Assembly (NCBI GenBank): GCA_016617855.1 | Contig: JAECUM010093618.1 | Location: 17,557 to 81,556 of the forward strand | DNA length: 64,000 nt | Source of the DNA: Megalonaias nervosa | Taxonomy: Eukaryota; Mollusca; Bivalvia; Unionida; Unionidae | Direction of reading: 5' to 3' | Part shown: piece after piece, positions 21,011 through 33,775 of the stretch | Numbering within the stretch: position 1 is the first letter of the stretch | Layout: the number at the start of each line of letters is the position of its first letter | Program-made: the position numbers and the translations under genes | The notes under the pieces: generated by a model | The model's database searches: none | The model's input: the letters and a program-made list of their open reading frames with translations, nothing else | Told to the model about the DNA's origin: nothing

Positions 21011-21599
21011 GTATGACTGAAAAATTGTTATAGCTACATTTTAAATCGAAATCACACACACGCTCATATTCCCTTACCAATGAGAAGACCCATCTACAGT
21101 CTCCTCATGTATGTGAAGCAGCTTTAACTCTGACATGTAACTTTGCTACAGTAATGACTCCTTATGCCTCGAAGCAGCTGTCCAGGAAATATTTTTTTCA
21201 TGCAGCTGCAGTGCAGTGTCACTAAGAAACAGCCAGGTAACATGGGAAGGCAGCCTACTGCACTGTTGCTTTAGGTCCCATTAGTTCAAACTGAGCCTTT
21301 TGGGATGAAAGATCTCAGAGGTAATGCTTGAGAAAATGCAGTCTGACCTCCATCCAATAGCCTGTATAATATTCAATTGCAAACAGCCACACTTGAATGC
21401 AATGCTTATGGCAATTGTCTTAGCCCCATGAGCTAAAACATGCAATAACTTCATTTGATTTTGGGATAATTATCTGTATGCAGCGCCAGTAACCAAATCT
21501 TATCCAGGAATACATAGAATGAGCTGGGATACTGACCTTTCCCTAATTCAAAGAGAAGAGTTCTGCCTCTTCACTTTGGCAGAGTTTCATTTTAGATAT
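21011..21599. other. Non-coding sequence between SINE and DIRS-like debris
   Basis: No motif recognised. The CpG-poor style is like the following decayed element, and it may be part of it. Confidence 0.35.
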
Positions 21600-23590
21600 C
21601 ACTTCACAAGTCCTCACCAGGTGAAGGTTCCAACAAAGAGAGGTTTCAACACAAAAGACTGAATGACAATGAGAGGTGGCTGTTCTTAGCTAGTAAAGCA
21701 GAAGATATCATGAGTGAAATCAAGCCATCCATCCAGCACTGCAGATAGTTCTGGTTGACCGACAAGTCATACATTTTGCTTATCCTGCACAATGTAACTA
21801 AGATAACTAAAATCAAGGACTTGTGTGAGAGGTGCACAAATGATACTCTAGAAAGAGGTTCAAATTGTGCCTTATTCAGCCATGTGAGAACCATCCCAGT
21901 CATGCACAAGGTCAAAGCCTTCAGTCCTGACTGATCAAACTTCACCAGAAGTATTTGGTTTGTTATATATCCTCCCTTTGGAGACTGAGCATGACATATT
22001 GTGAAGTGGTAACTCTTTATCTCAATGTATACATCCTTCACTGAAAAAATACTCCACTTCCATTCACATAGTTTCAATTTGGTTGGTATTCTTACCCAAG
22101 CAATTCTCTCCATTACTTGTTACAAGGACTGTTTGCACCTGTGGGCTTCTTTTACATGATCCAGATGTGCAAGTTCAACAGACCTGGGTTCTGATGAAAC
22201 TCCTGGCATCAAGGTTGTTTGAGCAGGTGAGGAATGCCTGATATAACAAGTGGTTTATTCATGATCTTTCCCATTTGAGGGTAGCAATCAGGACAAGACA
22301 GCACTCCAACTAACTTGCTTTGGCAAAATCTTTGGGATCTGAGGTGGTATAGGATAAGTGTCTTCAGATTCAGTACTAGATAAACAAAAGTTAACTTTCC
22401 TTCTGTCACAAAAAGATACACCAGTGTCAGTCCCAGTAGGTAAGGATTTAACTGAATTCCAAGGGGTGAAGATTGACTATTTGGTTTGGAATAGTTGATT
22501 TCTTCAGGACAAGTCAGCTAATACATTTATCCTGCCCAGAATATGGCAGGCTTTAATTTGGATATGTTGCTGATAACATCACCTTAGAACATCCCAAACC
22601 AGTAAGCAGAAGTCTGGGGATTTGGTCCCCCTTTGCCTTCTGAGACAATTCACCATAGTGAAGTTGTGTTGGATAGAATGAGTATGCCCTTTCTATACAG
22701 CATCTCCTGCCACCAATGAAATGCACTATGGCCTTCATCTCAAAGATACTGACGTGCAATAGCCATTCATGAGGAGGCTACAATCTGCTAGCTTCCAAAA
22801 ATTATGGCAGGAGATGTCCATCACACTCAGCCATACTAGCCTCTTAAGTAAACATGATTCCAGGATGATGAACCTGCAAGCAAATTCTGCCGTAAGCCAT
22901 GTGGTGCTTTCCTATCAATGAGAAGTAACCCTGAAAACAGTACTATTGATTCCTGAGGGCAAAACTTCAATCACCATTGGGACAACATAATCAACTGCAA
23001 TTGTCTCATATTGCATTGAGGAGATTCATTAGGCAAAGGAATTCTTGGGCTGAGATGTGATGCTTGAGAGGACTGAAGATGCCATCAAGTTTATTTCAAG
23101 GCATGTTCTTGTGGGAAAAAGACCCAGATGAAATGCATTTTAACTATATACCTAATGGGGGTAAAACTTTGAGATATTATTATAATGAATTTGTCCTTAT
23201 TTGCAAGGAATCAAAGGAGGAGCTGATGTGAAACGAGTACATCTTGAGCTAGAGTATAACACATCTGGTCCTTCTGTAGAATGCTTACCAGGTAAATGGA
23301 AATCACCTACATGGAGGTGACTCTGAAGAACAGCACAATTCTGTCAATAATGCAGATTAAAACCCTTGAGCTAAAGAAAGGAAAGTGTCCTGAACTGGTA
23401 TGCTGAATCCCTGAATGCAACTAGCCTCCCTAGTCTCCCTTGTGAATGGTGTTGACAATCCATATTGTCATTTTCCACTTTAAACCATGGTGCTTGAATG
23501 AACAGAGCTGAATCTAATGTCAATGAGTGCCACTGGTATTTGTCAGCAACAGCTGTCTGGAGTAAACTCCCAGTGGTCAAGAGCTGCAGG
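21600..23590 (-). pseudogene. Decayed DIRS-like retrotransposon remnant (RT-RNase H)
   Basis: On the minus strand near 23580-23530 the translation reads RLGGHPAALDHWEFTPD, like the entry to DIRS reverse transcriptases (a G-G-R/H then W block). Near 22840-22700 it reads EASMAECDGHL, then after stops HEWLLHVSIFEMKAI, which fits the DIRS RNase H pattern of an acidic-Ala-Ser start and an LHxNxLExKA block. Stops and shifts are frequent in between. The 155-codon open frame at 21646-22113 falls where a tyrosine recombinase would be, but I see no R-H-R-Y signature. Ancient and inactive; other RT families are possible. Confidence 0.45.
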
Positions 23591-23889
23591 ATGTCCACCT
23601 AATCTCAAGGGAATTCTGTAAAGAAGGTCAACATATAATGGACAGGTACACAGAATGAGGTTTGAAGCCCCCACCCCCCGCCAATACAGAGTATCACCCA
23701 AGGAAATGCAATGCAATGAACCTCAAAATGGATGTTAGAAGGGAAGCATAAATATGGCCTTATATCTGACCAAATCAACAAAAACGGAAGGAGAATCCCC
23801 CCAGTCATGACTGCCTTAGAGGGTCCTTCCTGTTTCTCATTTCATTGAAGATCCAAAGGAAAAGGGCATGTCTGTGTGTTTATGGGCCA

Positions 23890-24232
23890 ACAGCAATCCA
23901 AGAAAGGTTGTGTGATGGCTGTCCAAACCAAGCAAAGGTTGTGTGATGACTGTCCAAACCAAGCAAAGGTTGTGTGATGACTGTCCAATGCAAGAAAGGT
24001 TGTGTGATGACTGTCCAAACCAAGCAAAGGTTGTGTGATGACTGTCCAATGCAAGAAAGGTTGTGTGATGACTGTCCAAACCAATCAAAGGTTGTGTGAT
24101 GACTGTCCAAACCAATCAAAGGTTGTGTGATCACTGTCCAAACCAAGCAAAGGTTGTGTGATGACTGTCCAAACCAAGCAAAGGTTGTGTGATGACTGTC
24201 CAATGCAAGAAAGTTGTGTGATGACTGTCCAG
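23890..24232. repeat. Minisatellite, about 31 bp x 11
   Basis: Unit contains AAAGGTTGTGTGATGACTGTCC, with alternating spacer types AAACCAAGC, AATGCAAG and AAACCAATC. Long open frames across it are an artefact of the repeat. Confidence 0.95.
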
Positions 24233-25534
24233 AGAGCAGACATAGAGAGAAATGAATCTCCTCCCCCACAGTAATAACAATGCAATTACAGCATTAGATG
24301 AGTACTGAACTGCTCTGTCATTGCAAGAGCCATATGAGAAACTGACTATACAGCATGACTGCCTGCATGGTTTTGGATGAAAGGGTTTATGATATTTGTT
24401 CGAACTGCTGGATAAAGATAATGATCTAATGTGCATGTAATTCAAGCACCATCTGATTTGTCCCCTATGCTGCTGGATGAAGAAATGACAAATGAAATCT
24501 GAACTTGTGAGTCTGAGTTGTTGTATACTGGCATGATATTGGGCATCTGGGATTGTAATATTGCTGTAGCCTGTACCATGCTGGTAAACTGTGACAGACC
24601 ATGAAGATGTATGACACTGGTATGTCATGGCATGGTCCTAGACCAATCCAATAGAAGCCATAGACCTCAAGCAGTTATGGACTGCACTGGTTCTGTAATG
24701 GCACCTGGGCACTCTGGCACAAAATTGGCCAAGGACCAAGATTGGTCTGTCTTAGCACCTGGGCCTCTTATGGTACCATGATACTTGGATACCATGGCAC
24801 TATAATGACCACAGATATATTGTGGTATCTAGGCATATATAGGTCCTATAATGGGTGGAGATCATGTTATCTGCAATGCTGAAACCAGCATTATGGCACT
24901 GCGGAAGGTTACACCATAGTGAATCACCTTCACCTGTCCTTTCAAACTTAAGAAAAGGCCATATCAGAATCTGTGCTGACCATACATGATCCTCATGTGA
25001 TGACAGAATCCAGTCTTGATGGAACAGAACCATCATTTCTTTCTTTCAGTGCCAAGGTCATAATACCTGTCACTGTCATTCATGGTCCAGGCATCCAGAC
25101 CTTTAACATCACTGGAGCTGGTACCAGAATCAAGTTGTGACAGTCATAATGGAGCCATTCACCATTGGTTAATTTTGGTTTTGGACTGAGATGGGTCTGT
25201 AAGGTACTAGACCTGCTTGGGTCCATAACAGAAATAGACTGTTTCATGACTATTGACTGCCCAGGGTCCAAAACAGCAAATGGATACAACTACACTACAC
25301 TGGCCATAAAGCAACATGGGACATTAGTAACACAATACTGCATGTCTCTGGGGGTCTGAAATAGCAACTGCACACAATGGCAGAAAACTGGTCATTATGG
25401 CACAATACTGATGTCTTTCTTGCAAATGTTTCTTGATGGCTTTCTTGCAAATGTACGATCAATGGCGGTACTACTCAGGGAATCATCCACTCTCTAACCA
25501 GCAAGCTATTTGCCTTATTTTAACTGTGTGCTGT
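24233..25534. other. Non-coding intron sequence
   Basis: No exon supported. The stretch 24640-25400 is semi-repetitive, with recurring GGCAC(T/C)TGGGC, TGGCACTATAATG and CATGGTCC phrases suggesting an eroded tandem array. Confidence 0.45.
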
Positions 25535-26464
25535 TGTTATGTATATTTAATTGTTTGTTTGTTAGTTTTAATAAAAATTTATTTCATTACATGCTACTGT
25601 AATGTAACACTGCATGTTGGAGCTGACCTTGTCCAAAACTGAGTTCATTTCTGCTTGACCTGATTGACTTTTGTGTATTTATTTTGTTTAATTTTATGTA
25701 AACAACTAATAATATCTTCATTATTCTCTAATGTGTATGAACGTAATATCAGGATTTTATTCAGGTAAACAAAAGCGAGTAAATATGTTGATTTGGGTCA
25801 GGGTTTTGGAGTTTCCTAAGTGAATTTTACAAGTTATTGTGTAGTAAATAAACGAGGCTCATTAGATCATTCAAGAAGGTTATTTTCCATTAGGTAATGG
25901 GTTTTTTTTTTTTGAAAATGCTAAGTGTGACCTGAGGTCAAGTAGAGAACTATATTATCTTGTGATTGTGAGGATGTTACTATTTGTGCTTTAACATCTA
26001 GCACCTCCAAGTTGTATTATGTTGTGACCAGTTTGGCTGAATTTTCTTTTCTTCAAATTATTGAATTCAAGTGATTATTTTCTCTGAAAATACAAATTAA
26101 AGTGCTCTGATAAAATTCTTGAAAAGAGACATTCATTGAAATTTATACTGAATTCAAACCTGGAATTATATTTCTGTGATTCAACAAGAGACTGCTGACA
26201 CATCAACACTTTAATAGCTATCACAGACACGTCATCTACTTCAGTTTTGGATTTCTTGTACTTAATTTTATTCAGGACTTTATATTATTAGGACTTGTCT
26301 CTGTAATTCTTGGGTTATTTTGGGATTTTGATTCACAATACCTAAGTTCTTTTTTCTCATTTTCACTTTGTATTCCAGAGAAATAAATTATTTGTTAAAT
26401 TTTACAAAGATTGTTGTCTTTCACTCTTTTCTGTTACTTATCTTAAGAGCATAGACTCGAAACA
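25535..26464 (+). mobile_element. Diverged solo LTR of the Gmr1-like family, plus orientation
   Basis: It starts TGTTATGTATATTTAATTG, carries TTTCATTACATGCTACTGTAATG, and ends with AGAAATAAATTATTTGTTAAA, a CACTCTTTTCTGTTAC block and a final AACA. It is recognisably the same LTR as 13673-14619 but more diverged. Confidence 0.8.
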
Positions 26465-26789
26465 GCTATGCCTGCCTGAGACTGTAGTCCCATGATTCTC
26501 CATGCAATATTTGTATCCCCTAAATCAGACCACAAACATTCCAGACATACAGTTTAATTATCCTCAAGCACTGCGAGCATTTAATGCTGCCCGTTATGCT
26601 GACATCACTGAATAAAGCATAAAATAAGTCTCTACAAGCACTGAATAAATTACAATGACAAGGATGCTAATGAACAATGCAAATGCCTATACATTTTACA
26701 TGCATGACCTTCCTGGTCTGTAATATGAGGCAGTAAGAGACAGAAATCATACAGTAGATCGAAAACACAATGAAATCATTCAAGCATTC

Positions 26790-27260
26790 CACAAACTTAC
26801 CATGAAGCGGAAGCTAAATGAATAATATGATTGTCATTCAAAATTACCCATAAGACCTTCATGGACTAAAATGTTATAAAGTCAGTGACTGAAAAGCGAT
26901 GCATAAACTTACCATGAAGCGGACACTAGTGAACATATAAATATCTGTAGATATTATCTGCATGGTAATGTACAGTCCATAACCACAAACCTATAACAGG
27001 TCGAGTAGATATTATTGAAATATCAACCAGAGCAGGTGAAAACATTCAAGTGTTTCATAAACTTAATGAGAAGGAGATGCTATATAAATGTCATCAGAAA
27101 TTTCCTGAATGACCTTCCTGGTCTGTGACACTATACAGTCAGTGACCGAAAAGCACCACATAAATTTACTGTGAAGTGGATGCTAGTTAACACAGCATGT
27201 AATATTATCCAGTCAATGACTGAAAACCTATAATAGGTCAAGTATTGAACAAATGTACAA
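26790..27260. repeat. Degenerate repeat, about 120-140 bp unit, 3-4 copies
   Basis: CATAAACTTACCATGAAGCGGA recurs near 26800, 26905 and 27160 (diverged), along with GACCTTC(A/C)TGG and CAGTGACTGAAAA. Confidence 0.65.
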
Positions 27261-27678
27261 CCAACCATGGCAGGTACAACACAAATGGGCCAAGATTTAT
27301 ATTGTACAATGAAGCTGTTAATCTAAAAATAAGTCTGAAAACTTCATCTCAGCAAGAAAAGAATGAGAAATAACTAGAAAATATAGATGCATTATACTTA
27401 CTTAATGTGACAAAGAGCTCCAACTTGCTCAGTAGCATGGAAAATACCTTTTGATATAGGATATTTGCAAGGTTTCTAAAAGAGCATGCTTCCTAGCATA
27501 AGGCATAGACATTATTTGGTGCCAATCACTCAATCTAAGGGGAGATCACTCTTATCTTATACCTACAGTATGTGGGCAGACAAACTTTCAGCTTTCTTGT
27601 AGCTAAAATTTAACTTGAAAAGGCTGGATTTGTAAGGAAATGGTCACACTTCTAAGGTATGTGATCAGGTAATGTTTT

Positions 27679-28689
27679 CAGACCTGCCTACACTGAAAAA
27701 ATCAAAATCAGGAATTTGCCCCTATATCACCATTAAAAATCAGGAGGCAGGGTAAAAAATCAGGAGGTACAAGAGTAAGGTGTATATATCATGATAAAGA
27801 TGTTTATTTTTGTTATTTCAGTCCACTGTATGTTGCAGATTTGCATTTCTGCAAAAGTTCATCATTTATTTGTGCTTGGGTGCCAAATTTGCTAACAAGA
27901 ATAGCTTCCAGGGTTGATGCTGACAGGCTGGCTCTTTGGCTGGTTCTGTTTTTTCTGACCATTGAGAATGCTCTCTCAGCATTGCTGTTGCTCTGCGGTA
28001 TTGAAAGTACTGATAGCATTACTATCCCAAGGGTTGGAACAACAGTTGGCCAAATCCATTTTATTTTTTCCTGAGAGTAACCCATTAAAGGATGACTTAC
28101 TTATTCATGCAAGCATTGCAGATGTGTCTAAACAATCTGTAGTATCATTTAAGGACCTGACCTTTATCTCCAACCGAATGGAAGGAATCAACACTGATGA
28201 TCTGCATTGAGAGTTTCAGCTTTACCAAATCTACAATTTTGACGCAGAATTGAATGTGGAAAGGGCCGATCATCAGTGGCAGAATGCATGATAGGCCCCG
28301 CGAGTTTATGGATGAATGAAAGCAAACTTCTTCTCCCAATCACTCCTATATTTTTGATCCCATTTCTTTTTCTTGGCTGGTGAAAAGTCATCAGTTACTT
28401 CCTTTTCTTCTTTTTTTCGCTTCTTGCTGAGAAACTTATCCATTAGGATGCTGAGATTTGCTGAAGGGGTCGGATAAAGAGAACCACACTGTGAGACAAT
28501 ACCAGACACAGAAAAACCAGAAACAGAAACACGGACAAGAAAAATGATGTTTTTGCATATAAAAAAAAAAATTTTTTTTTTTTCTTCGGGGAGTTGAAAA
28601 ATCGGGATTTTTCTTATAAATCAGGGAATCAGGAGATAGGTCCATAAATCAGGATTTTCCCGATCTTTTCAGTGGGGTTGGCAGGTCTG
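27679..28689 (-). mobile_element. hAT-family deletion derivative
   Basis: The left end CAGACCTGCCTACACTGAAAA and the right end (inverted) CAGACCTGCCAACCCCACTGA are terminal inverted repeats with the CAG start usual in hAT elements. TGTTTT directly abuts both ends, perhaps part of the expected 8-bp duplication. Inside, the minus strand keeps an N-terminal piece (near 28500-28200, with KKKKWDQKYRSDWEKKFAF, then zinc-finger-like debris) and the C-terminal dimerisation region, so the catalytic middle is deleted. Confidence 0.82.
27813..28085 (-). pseudogene. hAT transposase C-terminal dimerisation domain
   Basis: A 90-codon frame contains LSIPQSNSNAERAFSMVRK, then RASLSASTLEAILVSKF, the hATC signature (S-N-A-x-x-E-R-x-F-S then T-L-x-A). 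It is joined directly to the N-terminal remnant upstream, without the DDE catalytic domain, so it cannot be an active transposase. No start or splice evidence suggests domestication. Confidence 0.85.
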
Positions 28690-29265
28690 TGTTTTTGAAG
28701 AAGAAATGTGCATACAAAAATCTGAACCTATAAAGTTATATATTTTATTCAGTTCAATAATTTGTATTCCCTCAGGTAAATTCTGGCAAAATTCAAAGAC
28801 TTTTCAAGGAAAAAAAACAACTCTGTTATCAAGGCAGACCCTCAGATTCAAGGATTTTTCAAGACTGCACGATCCATGGGTTACATATGGTATGAAATAT
28901 TAGCCAAGAGCTCTCTGATCTTTACTGCCAACAAAAATGAAATACACAGCTGGCAAAATTTAGCCTAGGCACCTTGGTTCCTGACACAAATATGCAAGTG
29001 GCATTGGCTGTACATTCTTTTGAGTGCAGCAGTGTCTGAGGGCATGCAAATATCTATTATATAAAGTACAGATATTTACACAACTTTTGGTAAATGATTA
29101 TGAATACAAGAGTTGTGAGGTTTTCAATGATGATCATTACATGCAACCCATCATAATATTTAAAAGAAAATATGTCTCAGCTACAATCTTAACTTTCTGT
29201 GTTAATTATAATTGTGGCTAGGTAAAACTACAAAATAATCCAATTAATAAGACTCTTCTGGTGAA
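28690..29265. other. Non-coding intron sequence
   Basis: No feature recognised. Confidence 0.4.
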
Positions 29266-30245
29266 CAGTGTAATCTTTGAAAGGTTAATTAATATTTGTA
29301 TTTACAGTGTAATCTTTAAAAGATTAATTAACATTTGTATATACAGTGTAATGTTTAAAAGATTAATTAATATTTGTATTTACAGTGTAATCTTTAAAAG
29401 ATTAATTAATATTTGTCTTTACAGTGTAATGTTTAAAAGATTAATTAATATTTGTATTTTGCAGTGTAATCTTTAAAAGATCAATTAATATTTGTATTTA
29501 CAGTGTAATCTTTAAAGCATTAAATAATATTTGCATTTTGCAGTGTAATCTTTAAAAGATCAATTAATATTTGTATATACAGTGTAATCTTTAAAAGATT
29601 AATTAATATTTGTAGTTACAATGTAATCTTTAGAAGATCAATTAATATTTGTATTTACAGTGTAATCTTTAAAAAATTAATTAATGTTTGTCTTTACAGT
29701 GTAATGTTTAAAAGATTAATTAATATTTGTAGTTACAATGTAATCTTTAAAAGATCAATTAATATTTGTATTTACAGTGTAATCTTTAAAAGATTAATTA
29801 ATGTTTGTCTTTACAGTGTAATGCTTAAAAGATTAATTAATATTTGTATTTTGCAGTGTAATCTTTAAAAGATCAATTAATATTTGTATTTACAGTGTAG
29901 TCTTTAAAATATTAATTAATATTTGTATATACAGTGTAATCTTTAAAAGATTAATTAATATTTGTATTTACAATGTAATCTTTAAAATATTAATTAATAT
30001 TTGTATATACAGTGTAATCTTTAAAAGATTAATATTTGTATTTACAGTGTAATCTTTAAAATATTAATTAATATTTGTATATACAGTGTAATCTTTAAAA
30101 GATTAATTAATATTTGTATTTACAATGTAATCTTTAAAAGATTAATTAATATTTGTACTTACAATGTAATCTTTAAAAGATCAATTAATATTTGTATTTA
30201 CATTGTAATCTTTAAAAGATTAATTAATACTTGTATTTACAAGTA
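29266..30245. repeat. AT-rich minisatellite, about 40 bp x 24
   Basis: Unit is CAGTGTAATCTTTAAAAGAT plus TAATTAATATTTGTATTTAC. Sub-variants alternate (TATTTTGCAG ending, GATCAATTAA core), indicating higher-order duplication. No spacers, so not CRISPR. Confidence 0.96.
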
Positions 30246-31196
30246 TTTAGATTAAATCTATTGCTATATTTTTTCAAAATGAAAATAAAAACTGAAAACC
30301 ACAAACAGCTGATGTTAATGGAAGCAACTTGTTACTTACATAGAGCTTTTTCTTAAGCATGAATAAAAACCATAATAAGGACCTATATGAATATTAAAAT
30401 TAAAATCATAAAACACTTGGAATTTTTATCTGTTTAGTTCTTCCTGTGGAATCTTTGTTTTAAATTGCATCAGTTTAAAATCTAAATGAGTTCTGAGTTA
30501 ATCTGTAACATGTGGCCCCATATTTTTTAATCCTTAAATTCATTTGGAATAATCATGTCTTAGGTTTAAAACTGATATCCATAAAGCAGCCAATGGCAAC
30601 TGTGAGTCTACCATTATTTTGCCTACAGTTTTTCTCAGGATGAACTTTGTTTCAAATCAAAACTGATGAAAACAATGATCAATAGATCACAACTTAAGGC
30701 AATGAATGCAGGTCTTGATGCATCCAGTGCCAATTCAGATATTTCCTGTGCTGTCAAAAATGGGTGGTTAAGGAGTGGTCAATTTCATGTCAATTTCCTT
30801 TAGAACAGGACTTTACAGACAAAAAAAGTAAAGCAAAAACAATTTTATACCACAGATACAGTTTTATGTTTGCTCCCTCTTTCTCTCTCTCTCTCGCTCT
30901 CATTTAAGGCAATGAGGGGATACCTCAGATACCATCTGCCATCAGAACTTTAATTTCTTTACAAGACTGAATGCTTGTGTCAAAGAAACATGTGAACATC
31001 ACTTCTGGGATGATGACTGCACTTATGTATAGATGCCAACACTAATGACATCAGCATCACTGACATTTTTTCTCAGGAGTAAGGTGAAACAATAATGGGT
31101 ACAGGACTCATTCATTACCCCATATATTGTGCAACAAAATGAAGAATCTTAAATCCTAGGACCACAAAGTCATGATGATAACAAAATACTACATAC
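30246..31196. other. Intron of SENP8, no other content seen
   Basis: AT-rich with a short imperfect CT run near 30880-30900. No exon signal except the donor at its right edge. Confidence 0.45.
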
Positions 31197-31250
31197 CATT
31201 TTGCTGCTGAGGTGAGTCTTGCTCCAGGAATTTCATTCTTCCCATTGGAG
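31197..31250 (-). CDS. SENP8: SENP8 exon, with oxyanion-hole glutamine segment
   Basis: A 54-base exon lies between a CTTCTTTCAG acceptor and a G|GTATGT donor. It encodes GRMKFLEQDSPQQQN, equivalent to the segment just before the catalytic Cys box in human SENP8, where a Gln of the QQN end helps form the oxyanion hole. Incoming phase 2 bases (CT) joins the preceding exon as GCT. The outgoing G joins GT of the last exon, so the frame is kept on both sides. Confidence 0.9.
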
Positions 31251-32089
31251 CTGAAAGAAGAGATATGTTAACAGTCAGAATCATTCAACTTGGGTCTGAG
31301 AAACATATTTCTTTCAGCATATATACATTAGAGTGCCAATCATCAATACATGTACTGCTTGACAAACATACTAACAATAGATTCACATTTCAATGAAAAT
31401 TTTTAAATATATTTGTGAAAGTTTATAATATTGTTTTCTATGCTATCTCAATTTATACTAAATTTGACTTCCCTTTCAACCAGAAATTTTTTTTCTGTCA
31501 TTACAAGATAATTTTTGTCAACTAATACAAAAGATAAAGTCATTTATTTCTACAAATCAAAGCAAGACAACTGTTTCAAGCTTTTCATGAGGACTTCAAA
31601 TATTCTACATATATCAAGGCCATAGCTGTTATTAACACTGTTATAAAATATATACAAGAATTAGAATCAAAAGAGATTCTTTATTTTATTTATATTTCAT
31701 GAAGCATTGACTTGATGCATCCTAGTTTATCAGCTCCAGCCATAACCCCAAAACATATAGCCAACAATTAACAAAATTATAGCCAACAATTAACAAAAGG
31801 AAGTTTGTCAACTGTCCACAATTAAACTGAATTAAATTTATTGATGAAATCATTAACAATGTGGGACAATTGTAATAATTCCAAGACTAATCTCTCTCTC
31901 TGATAATTTAAGCTGCAATCAAAGTTTTTCAGATTTTATTTTCCAACAAAGAAATGCCTTGCACCATCAATGATAGTTTTCTCAATTGCATTCACTTGTT
32001 TTGGTACAGAGCTATATGTCCATTACTACCAAATGTCAGTATCCAAAATCTCTCATGTTAAGTCAATATCTGATTTATCCACCAACTTT
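31251..32089. other. Intron of SENP8, no other content seen
   Basis: AT-rich, with a small direct repeat (ATAGCCAACAATTAACAAAA) at 31757-31798. Nothing else recognised. Confidence 0.45.
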
Positions 32090-33196
32090 AATCCTTGGTT
32101 TAATTTTACATCTTTTCCCAATCATGGTTAATATTACACCTTTTCCCAATCATGGTTTAATTGTATATCTTTTCCAAGAATAATTTAATTTTACACCTTT
32201 TGCCAATCATGGTTAAATTAACACCTTTACCAAATCATGGTTTAATTTTACATCTTTTCCCAATCATGGTTAATTTTACACCTTTTGCTAATTATAGTTA
32301 ATTTTACACCTTTTCCTAATCATGGTTAATTTTACACCTTTTCCTAATCATGGTTAATTTTACACCTTTTCCTAATCATGGTTAATTTTACACCTTTTCC
32401 TAATCATGGTTATTTTTACACCTTTTCCTAATCATGGTTATTTTTACACATTTTCCTAATCATGGTTATTTTTACACTTTTTCCTAATCATGGTTATTTT
32501 TACACCTTTTCCTAATCATGGTTATTTTTACACCTTTTCCTAATCATGGTTATTTTTACACCTTTTCCTAATCATGGTTATTTTTACACTTTTTCCTAAT
32601 CATGGTTATTTTTACACTTTTTCCTAATCATGGTTATTTTTACACTTTTTCCTAATCATGGTTATTTTCACACTTTTTCCTAATCATGGTTATTTTTACA
32701 CCTTTTCCTAATCATGGTTATTTTTACACTTTTTCCTAATCATGGTTATTTTTACACCTTTTCCTAATCATGGTTATTTTTACACTTTTTCCTAATCATG
32801 GTTATTTTTACACTTTTTCCTAATCATGGTTATTTTTACACCTTTTCCTAATCATGGTTATTTTTACACTTTTTCCTAATCATGGTTATTTTTACACGTT
32901 TTCCTAATCATGGTTATTTTTACACGTTTTCCTAATCATGGTTATTTTTATACTTTTTCCTAATCATGGTTATTTTTACACTTTTTCCTAATCATGGTTA
33001 TTTTTACACTTTTTCCTAATCATGATTATTTTTACACTTTTTCCTAATCATGGTTATTTTTACACTTTTTCCTAATCATGGTTATTTTTACACTTTTTCC
33101 TAATCATGGTTATTTTTACACTTTTTCCTAATCATGGTTATTTTTACACCTTTTCCTAATCATGGTTATTTTTACACTTTTTCCTAATCATGGTTA
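32090..33196. repeat. Minisatellite, 29 bp x about 38
   Basis: The unit TTTTCCTAATCATGGTTATT plus TTTACACCT recurs at almost constant 29-base spacing. Left copies are diverged, while those from about 32400 onward are nearly identical, pointing to expansion from the right. Confidence 0.97.
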
Positions 33197-33244
33197 ATTT
33201 AAAAATAATGACATTCACTTTTATATGCAACTCTGTATCTGCAC

Positions 33245-33245
<1 letters not shown>

Positions 33246-33307
<62 letters not shown>
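33246..33307. repeat. (TC)n microsatellite
   Basis: About thirty uninterrupted TC dinucleotides, 50 bases after the 29-bp array. Confidence 0.97.
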
Positions 33308-33310
<3 letters not shown>

Positions 33311-33659
33311 ATAAATCAAGCCTACTCTTTATATTTTTTTAAAAGAGATATCCATGTAATACAATAATATACATGTAGCTAAGAACATCTTCACATACAA
33401 TGAGATTTTCATGTTAATGTGTCTGCTTCAGACAGCAATTCTTATGAAGAGAACTATGTTTTCACAATTTGATGATGCTTTACAAAAAAATACTGACTGC
33501 ACAAGAAACTTCTTCATCCAACAGATGATATTGTTTCTTTAGCTGGTAGGGGGAATGCATGTATCATGAAAATATGAGTATACATTTACATGTCCCAGTC
33601 TCTCTATCTCAAAGAATCTAATAATTTGGTCAGCTATTTTCATCAACACTGACCTTAAA

Positions 33660-33775
33660 ATGAAATGGCTAGGTAACTGTATTCCATTTTATATGATGCA
33701 GAGACAATGAACTGAAAATGAAATGGCTAGTTGATGATATTCCATTTAACATGATGCAGAGACTGTATACAGCTA
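33660..33775. repeat. Direct duplication, about 59 bp x 2
   Basis: AAAATGAAATGGCTAG followed by TATTCCATTT and ATGATGCAGAGAC occurs twice in tandem. Confidence 0.8.

Noticed and set aside
21646..22113. 155-codon open frame as a host gene
   Set aside because: No motif, no start context, and it lies in DNA with reverse-transcriptase-like debris on the same strand.
23837..24628. Overlapping long minus-strand open frames over 31-bp repeats
   Set aside because: Open only because a stop-free repeat unit is copied; all three frames are open and no motif or splice context exists.
32090..33196. Regular direct repeats as a CRISPR array
   Set aside because: The units abut with no unique spacers, there are no cas genes, and the setting is an animal intron.
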